Assembly: GCA_036494465.1 (NCBI GenBank)
Contig: DASXOJ010000051.1
Span: forward strand, 3,386 to 67,385
Reading direction: 5' to 3'
Source of the DNA: CAJCJE01 sp036494465
GTDB lineage: Bacteria; Actinomycetota; Actinomycetes; Mycobacteriales; Pseudonocardiaceae
Length of the DNA: 64,000 nucleotides
Position 1 is the stretch's first letter. Each line of letters opens with the position of its first letter. The translations under genes and the position numbers were made by a program. The notes beneath the pieces were generated by a model that did no database searches, was not told the origin of the DNA, and worked only from the letters and a program-made list of their open reading frames with translations. This document shows positions 17,041 to 24,619 of this stretch, in pieces.

Positions 17041-17427
17041 GTGACCGTTGAGCTGACCAGCGACGTGCCCGGTTGCGAGGCGCACGTCGCGAGCCAGGTG
17101 ATCGCCGCCATCGCGGTGCGCGCCGCCACCGGCACCTCCGGCGTGATCCGGCTCGAACCCGGCCTGGTCGGGCTGGTCGGATCGCTGGTCCGCACCGCGC
17201 GCGGCCAGCTCACCCGGGTCGATCCCGCGCCGACCGACGGCGTCCGGGTCACCGGCGACCAGAACGGCCTGCGCATCGAGGTCGACCTGGTCACCTCGGG
17301 TCAGGACCAGGTCGCCGCGGTGGCCGGACGGGTGCAGCGCGCGGTCGCTCGCTCGGTCCACGACGCCACCGGGTTGCCGGTCGCCGAGGTCACCGTGTCG
17401 GTACTGGACGTGGAGCTGAGCAGATGA
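17041..17427 (+). CDS. Asp23/Gls24-like protein 1
   Basis: 128 residues. It starts at GTG 17041 with GAGGA 5 bases upstream; another GTG at 17029 overlaps the previous stop. The pattern is an N-terminal beta strand, VIAAIAVRAATGTSGVIRLEPGL, a central strand LRIEVDLVTS, a long amphipathic helix (VAAVAGRVQRAVARSVHDATG) and a final V.EVTVSVLDVEL strand. These match the Asp23 fold. No signal or TM is present. It ends in an ATGA overlap with the next gene. Likely a cytoplasmic envelope-stress scaffold component. Confidence 0.7.
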   Translation: MTVELTSDVPGCEAHVASQVIAAIAVRAATGTSGVIRLEPGLVGLVGSLVRTARGQLTRVDPAPTDGVRVTGDQNGLRIEVDLVTSGQDQVAAVAGRVQRAVARSVHDATGLPVAEVTVSVLDVELSR

Positions 17428-17762
17428 AGCCCAGCGCCGAACTCACCGAACGACTCCTGGACGCGCTGCGCGCCGAACCGGGCCTGCGCCCCGCGACCCC
17501 GGCGAACCTGCCCGCCGTGCCGTGGGACCTGGACGCGTTCGCGATCGACGTGGACGCCGAGGCGATCGAGATCCGGGTGGTCGCCACCCGGCTGCCGCTG
17601 CCGCCGCTGGTGGACCGGGCACACCGCACGCTGCGCGCGATCATCGACGAATCCCCGTTCAAGGCGGCGGTGCTGCGGATCGCGATCAACGACATCGACG
17701 CGACGGCCGTGACGTTTCCGGTGCCCGAGGGTCCTTCCGAGCAACCGCGATCGAGGGAGTAG
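17424..17762 (+). CDS. Small degenerate Asp23-like protein
   Basis: 112 residues; the ATG overlaps the previous stop by 4 bases. The body reads LLDALRAEPGLRPA, then a strand FAIDVDAEAIEIRVVATRL, a helix VDRAHRTLRAIIDES and a strand AAVLRIAINDIDA. This is the Asp23 topology with little sequence identity. It may be a truncated or minimal paralogue. It lacks membrane segments. Placement between two clearer Asp23 proteins supports the assignment, but on sequence alone it would be hypothetical. Confidence 0.6.
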   Translation: MKPSAELTERLLDALRAEPGLRPATPANLPAVPWDLDAFAIDVDAEAIEIRVVATRLPLPPLVDRAHRTLRAIIDESPFKAAVLRIAINDIDATAVTFPVPEGPSEQPRSRE

Positions 17763-17766
17763 CCGC

Positions 17767-18213
17767 ATGACCGAATCGCCCAGCACCGAGGTGGCGCGGA
17801 CCAGCCAACTGGTCACCACGCTCGGCACCACCACCATCGCCGACACGGTGGTGCAGAAGATCGCCGGACTCGCCGCGCGCGAGGTCTCCGGCGTGCACGC
17901 GCTCGGCGGAGGCGGCGCGGTGCGTGCGTTCAACGCGCTGCGCGAACGGATCCCCGGCGCGTCCGCCAGCGTCGGCCAGGGCGTGTCCGTCGAGGTGGGG
18001 GAGAAGCAGGCCGCCGTCGACCTGGACCTCATGGTCGAGTACGGCGTCTCCATCACCGACGTGGCCCGCACCATCCGCAAGAACGTGATCAACGCGATCG
18101 AGCAGATCACCGGCCTGGAAGTCGTCGAGGTCAACATCAACGTCAACGACGTGCACCTGCCCGGCGACGACGACAGCAGCGACGGCCGGACCGAGTCCGG
18201 CCGGGTGCAGTGA
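17767..18213 (+). CDS. Canonical Asp23/Gls24 family envelope stress protein
   Basis: 148 residues and the clearest family member: GTTTIADTVVQKIAGLAAREVSGVHAL, then VSVEVGEKQAAVDLDLMVEYG, VARTIRKNVINAIEQITGLEVVEVNINVNDVHLP (given here only as the order of strands and helix). The C-terminus is acidic (DDDSSDGRTE). In Staphylococcus, Asp23 is an abundant membrane-associated protein anchored by AmaP; the AmaP-like gene at the end of this operon fits that pairing. Likely a peripheral membrane scaffold. Confidence 0.9.
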   Translation: MTESPSTEVARTSQLVTTLGTTTIADTVVQKIAGLAAREVSGVHALGGGGAVRAFNALRERIPGASASVGQGVSVEVGEKQAAVDLDLMVEYGVSITDVARTIRKNVINAIEQITGLEVVEVNINVNDVHLPGDDDSSDGRTESGRVQ

Positions 18214-18223
18214 GGGAGCCGTC

Positions 18224-18397
18224 ATGAACGCGACAACGCTCGGCCTGCTCGCAGGCATCGCGCTCGGCCTCGCCGCCGCGTTCGGTGGATTCGGCGCCTT
18301 CCTGATCGTGCTCGTGCTCGGCGCGCTCGGTCTGCTGGTCGGCCGGTTCATCGACGGCAAGCTCGACCTGTCCCAGTTCACCCGGGACCGGGGATGA
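18224..18397 (+). CDS. 57-residue membrane protein of the Asp23 operon (DUF2273-like)
   Basis: A short protein with two closely spaced hydrophobic stretches (about 5-20 and 24-42) followed by RFIDGKLDLSQFTRDRG. The layout resembles the DUF2273 small membrane proteins found beside asp23/amaP genes in Firmicutes and actinobacteria. It starts at ATG 18224, 10 bases after the Asp23 stop with a GGGAG ribosome site, and its stop overlaps the next ATG (ATGA). Probably an additional membrane anchor or topology factor. Confidence 0.75.
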   Translation: MNATTLGLLAGIALGLAAAFGGFGAFLIVLVLGALGLLVGRFIDGKLDLSQFTRDRG

Positions 18398-18801
18398 GCA
18401 CCGACACGCTCCCGGACGCCGACCCGACCGTGCACCACACCGGCCCGGTCGAGCCGCAGGAGCGGGGCACCACGACCATCGCGCAGCGCACCGTGGAACG
18501 GCTTGCCGCGCACGCGATCAGCGAACTGCCCGACGTCGGCGGGTCGGCGAAGCGGATGTTCCTGCTCGCGGGAACGGACGATGTTGCCCAGGTCAGCGCC
18601 ACGATTCTCGGCCAGCGGGCCGCGCTCGACGTGCGCATCTCGGTGGTGTACCCGGCCTCGGTCGGCGCGACCACCGAGGCCGTGCGCGCGCACCTGATGC
18701 GCCGCGTCGAGGAGTTCACCGGCATCCGCGTGCACCGGGTCGACGTCACCGTGACCGCGCTGCACAGCAAGCTGACGGCGCAGGCCGGGAGGGTCCAGTG
18801 A
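18394..18801 (+). CDS. Asp23/Gls24-like protein 2
   Basis: 135 residues. A Thr/Pro-rich N-terminus precedes GTTTIAQRTVERLAAHAISE, strand VSATILGQRAALDVRISVVYP, and helix-strand LMRRVEEFTGIRVHRVDVTVTALH. The protein is a clear Asp23 family member, distinct from the canonical copy. It is coupled by 4-base overlaps at both ends (ATGA at the start, GTGA at the end). Several different paralogues in one operon suggest hetero-oligomers rather than one homopolymer. Confidence 0.82.
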   Translation: MSTDTLPDADPTVHHTGPVEPQERGTTTIAQRTVERLAAHAISELPDVGGSAKRMFLLAGTDDVAQVSATILGQRAALDVRISVVYPASVGATTEAVRAHLMRRVEEFTGIRVHRVDVTVTALHSKLTAQAGRVQ

Positions 18802-19337
18802 TTCGCAGGCCGCGCCGGGGCATCCCGGCCACGCTCACCGCTCTGGTCGCGCTGGTGGTCTGCGCGCTGGTCGCGACCGTCGCCATCCAGCTGATCGGCG
18901 GGCAGCCGCCGGTGTTCAGCTACCAGACCATCGCCGCGAACCTGCACCGCGCGCAATGGCGCGACCTGGTGGTCGCGATCGTCGGCGGGGCGGTCGCGCT
19001 GGTCGGCCTGATCCTGTTGCTGACGGCGGTCGTTCCCGGTCGCGCGATGGTGCTGCCGCTCGGGTCCGACGACTCCGACCTGGTCGCAGGGGTGTCCCGC
19101 CGCTCGCTGCTGCTGACCCTGCGCAGCGCAGCTGGCGCGGTGGACGGCGTGGCCAAGGTGCGGCTCGCGCTGCGCGGCAGGACGGTCGCGGTCGTCGCGC
19201 ACGCCGACCGGGTCGACGACACGGGCATCGCCGACGCGCTGCGCGACGCGGTACAAGGCCGCGTCGAACAGCTCTCACCGGCGATCACCCCCACGATCAA
19301 GGTCCGCGTTCACCCGGCGCGAAAGGTGACGCCATGA
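18798..19337 (+). CDS. DUF6286-type membrane protein with Asp23-like C-terminal domain
   Basis: 179 residues beginning at GTG 18798 in a GTGA overlap. Two membrane spans lie at about 10-33 and 54-77. After PGRAMVLPLGSDDSDLVAGVSRRSL comes a soluble domain whose helix (AGAVDGVAKVRLALRG) and closing strand (TIKVRVHPARKV) follow the Asp23 plan. It is probably an anchor whose cytoplasmic domain joins the Asp23 assembly. Its stop overlaps the AmaP ATG. Confidence 0.78.
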   Translation: MIRRPRRGIPATLTALVALVVCALVATVAIQLIGGQPPVFSYQTIAANLHRAQWRDLVVAIVGGAVALVGLILLLTAVVPGRAMVLPLGSDDSDLVAGVSRRSLLLTLRSAAGAVDGVAKVRLALRGRTVAVVAHADRVDDTGIADALRDAVQGRVEQLSPAITPTIKVRVHPARKVTP

Positions 19338-19921
19338 GCCGCAACCGGCCCGCGCGCCTGAACCGAACCCTGCTCGCCGTGCTCGGCGTCGTGTTGCTGG
19401 CGGCGGGCGGTTTCGCGGTCGTCGTGCACTTCGGGTGGTGGCGGGTGCTCGACCCGGATTCGCGGCTGATCCCCGGCACCGCGTTGCCCGGCACCGTGGC
19501 GCTGTACGTGACGGCGGCCGTCGCGATCATCCTCGGGCTGCTCTGCCTCCGGTGGCTGGCGGCTCAGCTGTTGGTCAAGTCCAAGACCCGGATGCTGCGG
19601 TTCGAGCACGACATCGACACCGGTCGCACCGAACTCGCCGCGAACGTGGCCATCGCGCCGTTCCTCGCCGAAGTGGCCGCCTATCCCGGCGTGCATGCTG
19701 CCCGTGGCACCTTGCATGGCGCCCGCGCCGACGCGCGCCTGCACCTGGTGATCACCGCCGACCAGGACGGCGATCTCGGTGAGATTCGCCGCGCCCTGCA
19801 CGACAACGGGTTGCCCCGATTGCGGCACGCGCTCGATCTGGAACTACTCCCGGTCGGTGTCGAGTTCCGGGTCGCCACTCCATCGGGTCAAAGAAATTCG
19901 TTTGCTGGCAAGACAAAGTGA
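19334..19921 (+). CDS. amaP: AmaP-like alkaline-shock membrane anchor protein
   Basis: 195 residues with TM spans at about 13-34 and 56-79 separated by an extracytoplasmic loop containing LIPGTALPG. A cytoplasmic domain (LRFEHDIDTGRTELAANVAI to LELLPVGVEFRV) follows, similar to the AmaP C-terminus that docks Asp23. It is the last gene of the nine-gene operon. Family knowledge: AmaP recruits Asp23 to the membrane. The Lys-rich end (SFAGKTK) follows a Ser/Asn stretch of lower GC. Confidence 0.8.
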   Translation: MSRNRPARLNRTLLAVLGVVLLAAGGFAVVVHFGWWRVLDPDSRLIPGTALPGTVALYVTAAVAIILGLLCLRWLAAQLLVKSKTRMLRFEHDIDTGRTELAANVAIAPFLAEVAAYPGVHAARGTLHGARADARLHLVITADQDGDLGEIRRALHDNGLPRLRHALDLELLPVGVEFRVATPSGQRNSFAGKTK

Positions 19922-20061
19922 AATTTGTGTTGCGCGCCAACGGTTTTCGTTGACTGTGATCCAGGTCAAGTCGGTCGCTGGGCAACCCCACGCGTTTCGT
20001 TGCGTCATAATGGGTACATAGCAAGAACCGAAGTGATCGAGACTGTGGTCGGGAGTTCGTT

Positions 20062-20355
20062 GTGTTCGCGATAATCCTGTTCGGCGTCGTTGTTCTGGCG
20101 TGCGCGGTCGTGGTCGTTCGGTTGGCGCGAGATGCTCGGGTCGATCCCGAAAGCGAACAGGACGTGTTCGAGCGTCGGGCACAGGCACGACGGGCCGCGT
20201 TCACGCGGGCTGTCGCCACCTTCTCCAGCTGGCGGCAGCAGCGGGCGCAGGTGCGCAGGCCGGTCCGGCGGGTCGAGCCCGCAACGGTCCGCTTCGCCCC
20301 GGTGACCGTCCGGCGCGATCGGGAGTCCCCGACCGTGCCCGCGATGTCGCGCTGA
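20062..20355 (+). CDS. Small single-span basic membrane protein
   Basis: 97 residues, from GTG 20062 with GGGAG 6 bases upstream. One TM span at about 2-20 (FAIILFGVVVLACAVVVV) is followed by a basic cytoplasmic tail rich in Arg (RRAQARRAAF, RVEPATVRFAPVTVRRDRE). No known domain. It lies 140 bases after amaP in the same direction and could be a read-through member of the envelope operon or separate. The gap between shows no convincing promoter. Confidence 0.65.
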   Translation: MFAIILFGVVVLACAVVVVRLARDARVDPESEQDVFERRAQARRAAFTRAVATFSSWRQQRAQVRRPVRRVEPATVRFAPVTVRRDRESPTVPAMSR

Positions 20356-20392
20356 CCGGACGGCCAATCGTCCGTCCATAAAGGATCCACTG

Positions 20393-20426
20393 GTTCGGCG
20401 TTCCCGCTCTGCGGGGAACGCCGGAC
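20393..20426. terminator. Strong hairpin terminator between convergent genes
   Basis: The sequence GTTCGGCGTTCCC (20393-20405) pairs with GGGAACGCCGGAC (20414-20426): 13 bp with one G-T wobble and an 8-base loop. It ends directly at the stop codon of the convergent gene at 20427. A smaller GGACGG/CCGTCC hairpin precedes it at 20358-20377. Confidence 0.75.
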
Positions 20427-20819
20427 TCAGTGGTGCCACGGGAACGGTGCCAGATCCGGCGCCACCCAACCGGTACGCGCCGCAGCGCCTGCCAGCGTCG
20501 ACGAGCGGTAGAACCGGGTGAGCAGGCGCTTGTCCAGCAGCGCCGGGTTCCGTGCCGCGAACACGTCGAAGTCGGTCGCCTCGTCGTTGACCGCGTGATG
20601 ACCGACCAGTTCCACCCACGCCCGGCTGACCGTCGCGTGATACTTCTGCGGCTTGCCCACGTACCGGGTGGTCTGCCGGATGCCATCGCTGATCAACTCG
20701 ATCGCGCGTTCCGTGCCGTGCCTGCGCACGGTGAGCCAGGTCAGCCGGACATGCTGGCGGTGCCCGAACCGGTGCTCAGGACCGACCGCCGCCGCCATCA
20801 GGTCGTCGAACTCGCTCAT
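20427..20819 (-). CDS. Hypothetical protein, conserved small family, coupled to marR
   Basis: 130 residues. FGHRQHVRLTWLTVRRHG, KYHATVSRAWVELVGHH and RFYRSSTLAGAAARTGWVAPD are strongly patterned and recall an uncharacterised actinobacterial family of cytoplasmic proteins. Conserved His (FGHRQH, KYHATV, GHHAV) and aromatic residues suggest ligand or metal binding, but there is no recognised domain. Its ATG overlaps the MarR stop by 4 bases, so both are translated together. Probably a MarR-controlled target. Confidence 0.7.
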   Translation of the reverse strand: MSEFDDLMAAAVGPEHRFGHRQHVRLTWLTVRRHGTERAIELISDGIRQTTRYVGKPQKYHATVSRAWVELVGHHAVNDEATDFDVFAARNPALLDKRLLTRFYRSSTLAGAAARTGWVAPDLAPFPWHH

Positions 20820-21232
20820 TCCGCCGCCTCCGTCAACGCGCCCAGCACGGCGTGGAACCCGGCCACCGCACTCTCCGGCAGGTCACCCAGCGCGCGTTGC
20901 TCCAGTTCGGCGAAGGTGCCGCGAATCCGGTCCGCGGCGGCCTTGCCCGATTCGGTCAGCTCGATCAATATCGCGCGACGGTCGCCGACCAGCATGAGCC
21001 TGTCGATGTGGCCCCGCTTGTACAGGCGATCCAACAGGCTGGTCATGGTGCTCGGCCGCGCCCCGGCTTCGGCGGCCAACTCGGACACGCCGCGGACGCG
21101 GCCGTCGGAGAGGATCGCCAGCGCGTTGATCTCGGCCGGGGTCAGGTCGAGGTCGGCCAACTCGCCGGTCAGCCGGTGCAAGGTCGTGTGCGTGGCCCGC
21201 TGCAGCGCCAACAATACGATATCGGATATCAC
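20816..21232 (-). CDS. MarR-family transcriptional regulator embedded in its operators
   Basis: 138 residues if started at the GTG at 21232 (VISDIVLLALQRA). The winged-helix lies at about 28-85 (LTPAEINALAILSD, SELAAEAGARPSTMTSLLDRLYKRG, GDRRAILIELTESG). The frame stays open upstream, but the extra residues are encoded by palindromic operator DNA. A TACTAT -10 box (21246-21241) 8 bases before the GTG argues for a leaderless start there. Located between a GNAT gene and a coupled hypothetical gene; autorepression is expected. Confidence 0.85.
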   Translation of the reverse strand: MISDIVLLALQRATHTTLHRLTGELADLDLTPAEINALAILSDGRVRGVSELAAEAGARPSTMTSLLDRLYKRGHIDRLMLVGDRRAILIELTESGKAAADRIRGTFAELEQRALGDLPESAVAGFHAVLGALTEAAE

Positions 21233-21269
21233 GAGATGGGATAGTACGATATCGGAGTAACCGATATCG
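21216..21269. promoter_or_regulatory. MarR operator array with leaderless promoter
   Basis: ACGATATCGG occurs at 21216-21225 and again exactly 30 bases later at 21246-21255. The second copy forms a perfect inverted repeat with CCGATATCG at 21261-21269 (9-bp arms, 5-base spacer). The -10 TACTAT lies next to the inner arm. Three turns of DNA separate the direct repeats, allowing two dimers on one face. Confidence 0.7.
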
Positions 21270-21275
21270 ACTGGT

Positions 21276-21884
21276 TTACCGCGTCGGGTGGATGAGGACG
21301 GTGTCCGGCTCGATGCTCGGTACGTCGATCGGCTGCCAGCCGAGCCGGGCATAGAAGCGCTGCGCGTTCACGTTCGCCTGCCGGACCACCAGGTAGCACG
21401 ACTCGGCGCCCGCCTCGGCGACCGAAGCCAGGAACGTTTCGATCAGTTCGCGCCCGTGGCCGGAGCCGCGCTGGCCTGCGAGCAGGTTCACGTGCAGGTG
21501 CGCCGGATGGCCTGCGAGTTCGGGGAGCACCCAGCGCTCCGGGTGGAACATGGTGTCGACGCGCCGGTCCTCCTCGGTGACCGGCGGACCGGACAGCGGC
21601 CGGTACTTGGCCAGCAGGCGAGGCAGCCAGCGCTGCTGGTAACCCGCGACGAAACCGGCGGTGTCGGCGGTGCCGATCACGTAGCCGACCGCGCGTTCGC
21701 CGTCGTCCAGCACGTACGCGTGCCGCGGCTCCAGGAACAGGTACGGTCCCGCCGCGGTGTCCGGCACCAGATCGTCCGTGCTGTACCGGCCGCGCACCCC
21801 CTGGCCCGCGCCCGCGGTCGCCACGCAGATGTCGTAGACGGCGGCCCAGTCACCGTCGGCGAAAGGGCGGATCTTGGCAGTCAT
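21276..21884 (-). CDS. GNAT family N-acetyltransferase
   Basis: 202 residues of the GNAT fold. Strand HAYVLDDGERAVGYVIGTADT precedes the acetyl-CoA loop AGQRGSGHGRELIETFL (a Q/RxxGxG/A variant), and NVNAQRFYARLGWQPI is the usual C-terminal motif. TVLIHPTR closes the protein. It acetylates an unknown amine. It precedes marR on the same strand but the operator array lies between, so marR has its own promoter. Confidence 0.88.
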   Translation of the reverse strand: MTAKIRPFADGDWAAVYDICVATAGAGQGVRGRYSTDDLVPDTAAGPYLFLEPRHAYVLDDGERAVGYVIGTADTAGFVAGYQQRWLPRLLAKYRPLSGPPVTEEDRRVDTMFHPERWVLPELAGHPAHLHVNLLAGQRGSGHGRELIETFLASVAEAGAESCYLVVRQANVNAQRFYARLGWQPIDVPSIEPDTVLIHPTR

Positions 21885-21893
21885 GCCACGACC

Positions 21894-22364
21894 CTAAAGT
21901 TCGTCGAAGACGAGTTCGGTGCGGGTGGACAGCACGTCCGGCATGCTCTGCAGTTTGAACAGCACCAGTTCGCGCAGGCTGTCGGTGTCCTTGGTCCGGA
22001 CGAACAGGATCAGGTCGTTCTCGCCGGCGACCAGGCTGCCGTGCTCGATCTCCGGCACCTCGTTCATCATCTCCCGCACCGCCTGCCAGGAGTGCTGGCT
22101 CACCTTCACGTACACGTACGCGGACAGCGTCTGACCGAGCTTGCGCGGATCGGTGAGCGCGGTGTAGCCGGTGATGATCCCGTCCTGCTGCAACCGCTCC
22201 ACCCGGGAATAGCAGCCCGCGCGCGAGATGTGCAGCCGTTCGGCCAGCGCGCGCATGGAGATCCGGCCGTCGGCCTTGAGCTCGGCGATCAGTCGCAGGT
22301 CAATCGGGTCGAGCCCGGCCATTTGTCCATCGATCGGGGTGGATCGCCGGTTGTTGGAGGCCAT
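21894..22364 (-). CDS. bkdR: Lrp/AsnC-family regulator divergent from bkdABC
   Basis: 156 residues starting at ATG 22364. The N-terminal HTH (LDPIDLRLIAELKADGRISMRALAERLHISRAGCYSRVERL region) is joined to a RAM ligand domain (LSAYVYVKVSQHSW, GSLVAGENDLILFVRTKD, STRTELVFDE). Divergence from bkdA across 117 bases matches BkdR regulators in other bacteria, which sense branched-chain amino acids or keto acids. An RBS GGAGG precedes the start on the sense strand only weakly; the frame upstream is antisense to intergenic DNA. Confidence 0.85.
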   Translation of the reverse strand: MASNNRRSTPIDGQMAGLDPIDLRLIAELKADGRISMRALAERLHISRAGCYSRVERLQQDGIITGYTALTDPRKLGQTLSAYVYVKVSQHSWQAVREMMNEVPEIEHGSLVAGENDLILFVRTKDTDSLRELVLFKLQSMPDVLSTRTELVFDEL

Positions 22365-22481
22365 ACGTCCACACGGTACCGCCAATACGGACCATCGATC
22401 TCTGATCGCCTCACGGACCTGGAACTTTGGACCGAGAGGGCAGAGTATTCGAGCTAACTGTCTCAACGAACGGAGGCTGTT

Positions 22482-23594
22482 GTGCACGCACCGAGCCCCA
22501 TCGCCTCCTCGGCGTTGCTGCCGACCGACACCCCGCTCGGCCTGATCGACCCGGCCGGTTCACCCGTCGCCGACCCGAGCCTGACCATGCCCGCCGACGA
22601 CGTGCTCCTGCGGCTCTACCGGAGCATGGTGCTCGGCCGCCGCTTCGACCAGCAGGCCACCGCGCTCACCAAACAGGGCAGGCTCGCTGTCTACCCCTCC
22701 GCGCACGGCCAGGAAGCCGGCGAGATCGGCGCGGTCGCCGCGCTGCGCGAGCAGGACTGGCTGTTCCCGACCTACCGCGACTCGGTCGCCATCGTCTCCC
22801 GGGGCGTCGACCCGGTCGAGGTGCTCTCGCTGCTGCGCGGCGACTGGCACTGCGGCTACGACCCGAACCAGTACCGCGTCGCGCCCCAGTGCACGCCGCT
22901 GGCGACCAACACGCTGCACGCCGTCGGCCTCGCGCACGCCGCGACCGTGAAGGGCGAGGACACCGTCTCGCTCGTGCTGCTCGGCGACGGCGCGACCAGC
23001 GAGGGCGACACGCACGAGGCGCTGAACTTCGCGGCCGTGTTCAACACGCCGACCGTGTTCTTCGTGCAGAACAACGGCTACGCGATCAGCGTGCCACTGT
23101 CCAAGCAGACCCACGCGCCCTCGCTCGCGCACAAGGGCGTCGGCTACGGCATGCGCTCCGTGCTCGTCGACGGCAACGACGCGGCAGCGGTGTTCGCGGT
23201 GGTCAACGACGCGATCGCGGCGGCGGCGCGGGGCGAGGGCCCGACGCTGATCGAGGCCATCACCTACCGGATCGAGTCGCACACCAACGCCGACGACGCC
23301 ACCCGCTACCGCGACCGCGCCGAGGTCGACGAATGGCTGGCCAAGGACCCGATCGACCGCCTACGCAGCTACCTCACCGAACGCGGCCTGCTGAACACGG
23401 CCGCCGACGCCGAGATCACCGCGACCGCGGAAGCCGAGGCCGCCCAGCTGCGCGCCCGGATGAACGTGGACACCGAACACGACCCGCGCGCCCTGTTCCG
23501 CAACGTCTACGCGACCCAAACCCCCGCGCTGCGCCGCCAGGAACAGGAACTGCTCGACGAGATCGCCGCCAATGACGAGGAGGACGCGCGATGA
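22482..23594 (+). CDS. bkdA: Branched-chain 2-oxoacid dehydrogenase E1 alpha
   Basis: 370-residue thiamine-diphosphate enzyme subunit. The TPP motif GDGATSEGDTHEALNFA ends in QNNGYAIS, and AHGQEAGEIGAVAAL and EAITYRIESHTNADD are family stretches (the latter contains the phosphorylation-loop-like RIESHTNADD). With BkdB it decarboxylates 2-oxo acids from Val, Leu and Ile. GTG start with CGGAGG 5 bases upstream. It overlaps bkdB by 4 bases. Confidence 0.93.
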   Translation: MHAPSPIASSALLPTDTPLGLIDPAGSPVADPSLTMPADDVLLRLYRSMVLGRRFDQQATALTKQGRLAVYPSAHGQEAGEIGAVAALREQDWLFPTYRDSVAIVSRGVDPVEVLSLLRGDWHCGYDPNQYRVAPQCTPLATNTLHAVGLAHAATVKGEDTVSLVLLGDGATSEGDTHEALNFAAVFNTPTVFFVQNNGYAISVPLSKQTHAPSLAHKGVGYGMRSVLVDGNDAAAVFAVVNDAIAAAARGEGPTLIEAITYRIESHTNADDATRYRDRAEVDEWLAKDPIDRLRSYLTERGLLNTAADAEITATAEAEAAQLRARMNVDTEHDPRALFRNVYATQTPALRRQEQELLDEIAANDEEDAR

Positions 23595-24619
23595 CCAGCG
23601 TTGCCGAACGGGTACCTGACCTCGTCACCGCGCCCGCCCCGGTCACCATGGCGGGCGCGCTCAACCAGGCGCTCGCCGACGCGCTCGCGGCCGATGACCG
23701 CGTGCTCGTCTTCGGCGAGGACGTCGGCGCCCTCGGCGGCGTTTTCCGCGTCACCGACGGTTTGGCCGCGCGCTTCGGTGACGGCCGAGTCTTCGACACA
23801 CCGCTGGCCGAATCCGCGATCGTCGGCACCGCGATCGGTATGGCCATGAACGGCCTGCGGCCGGTGGTCGAGATGCAGTTCGACGCGTTCGCCTATCCCG
23901 CGTTCGAGCAGATCACCAGCCACCTCGCCAAGCTGCGCAACCGCACCCAGGGCAACGTCGAGCTGCCGATCGTCATCCGGATTCCGTACGGCGGCGGCAT
24001 CGGCGGCGTCGAACACCACTGCGACTCCTCCGAGATGTACTACACCCACACACCCGGCCTGCGCGTCGTCACGCCCGCGACCCCCGCCGACGCGTACACG
24101 CTGCTGCGCCAGGCGATCGACTGCCCGGACCCGGTGATCTTCCTCGAACCCAAGCGCCGCTACTGGGCCAAGGAAACCGCCGCGCTCGACGTCACCGGTG
24201 CGGGCATCGACCGCGCGCTCGTCCGCCGCACCGGCACCGACGTCACCCTGATCAGCTACGGGGGAGCGCTCGGCACCACCCTCGAAGCGGCCGAGGCCGC
24301 CGCCGAAGACGGCATCAGCGCCGAAGTGATCGACCTGCGCAGCCTGTCCCCGTTCGACGAGGACACCGTCGCCGCGGCGGTCGCCCGCACCGGCCGCGCG
24401 GTGGTCGTGCACGAGGCGAGCCGGTTCTGCGGCTACGGTGCCGAAGTCGCCGCGACCCTGTCCGAACGCTGCTTCCACTACCTGGAGGCGCCGGTCCTGC
24501 GCGTCGCAGGCTTCGACATCCCGTACCCGCCGCCAAACCTGGAATCCCACCACCTGCCCAGCGTCGACCGCATCCTGGACGCGATCGACCGGTTGCAGTG
24601 GCCGGAGGTGACCCGGTAG
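23591..24619 (+). CDS. bkdB: Branched-chain 2-oxoacid dehydrogenase E1 beta
   Basis: 342 residues of the transketolase-pyrimidine/C fold. ALADALAADDRVLVFGEDVG, FDTPLAESAIVGTAIGMA, PYGGGIGGVEHHCDS and GLRVVTPATPADAYTLL are diagnostic of E1 beta subunits. It completes the alpha2beta2 decarboxylase. The final PPPNLESHHLPSVDRIL matches the family end. Translation is coupled to bkdA (ATGA) and bkdC starts at the next base. Confidence 0.93.
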   Translation: MTSVAERVPDLVTAPAPVTMAGALNQALADALAADDRVLVFGEDVGALGGVFRVTDGLAARFGDGRVFDTPLAESAIVGTAIGMAMNGLRPVVEMQFDAFAYPAFEQITSHLAKLRNRTQGNVELPIVIRIPYGGGIGGVEHHCDSSEMYYTHTPGLRVVTPATPADAYTLLRQAIDCPDPVIFLEPKRRYWAKETAALDVTGAGIDRALVRRTGTDVTLISYGGALGTTLEAAEAAAEDGISAEVIDLRSLSPFDEDTVAAAVARTGRAVVVHEASRFCGYGAEVAATLSERCFHYLEAPVLRVAGFDIPYPPPNLESHHLPSVDRILDAIDRLQWPEVTR

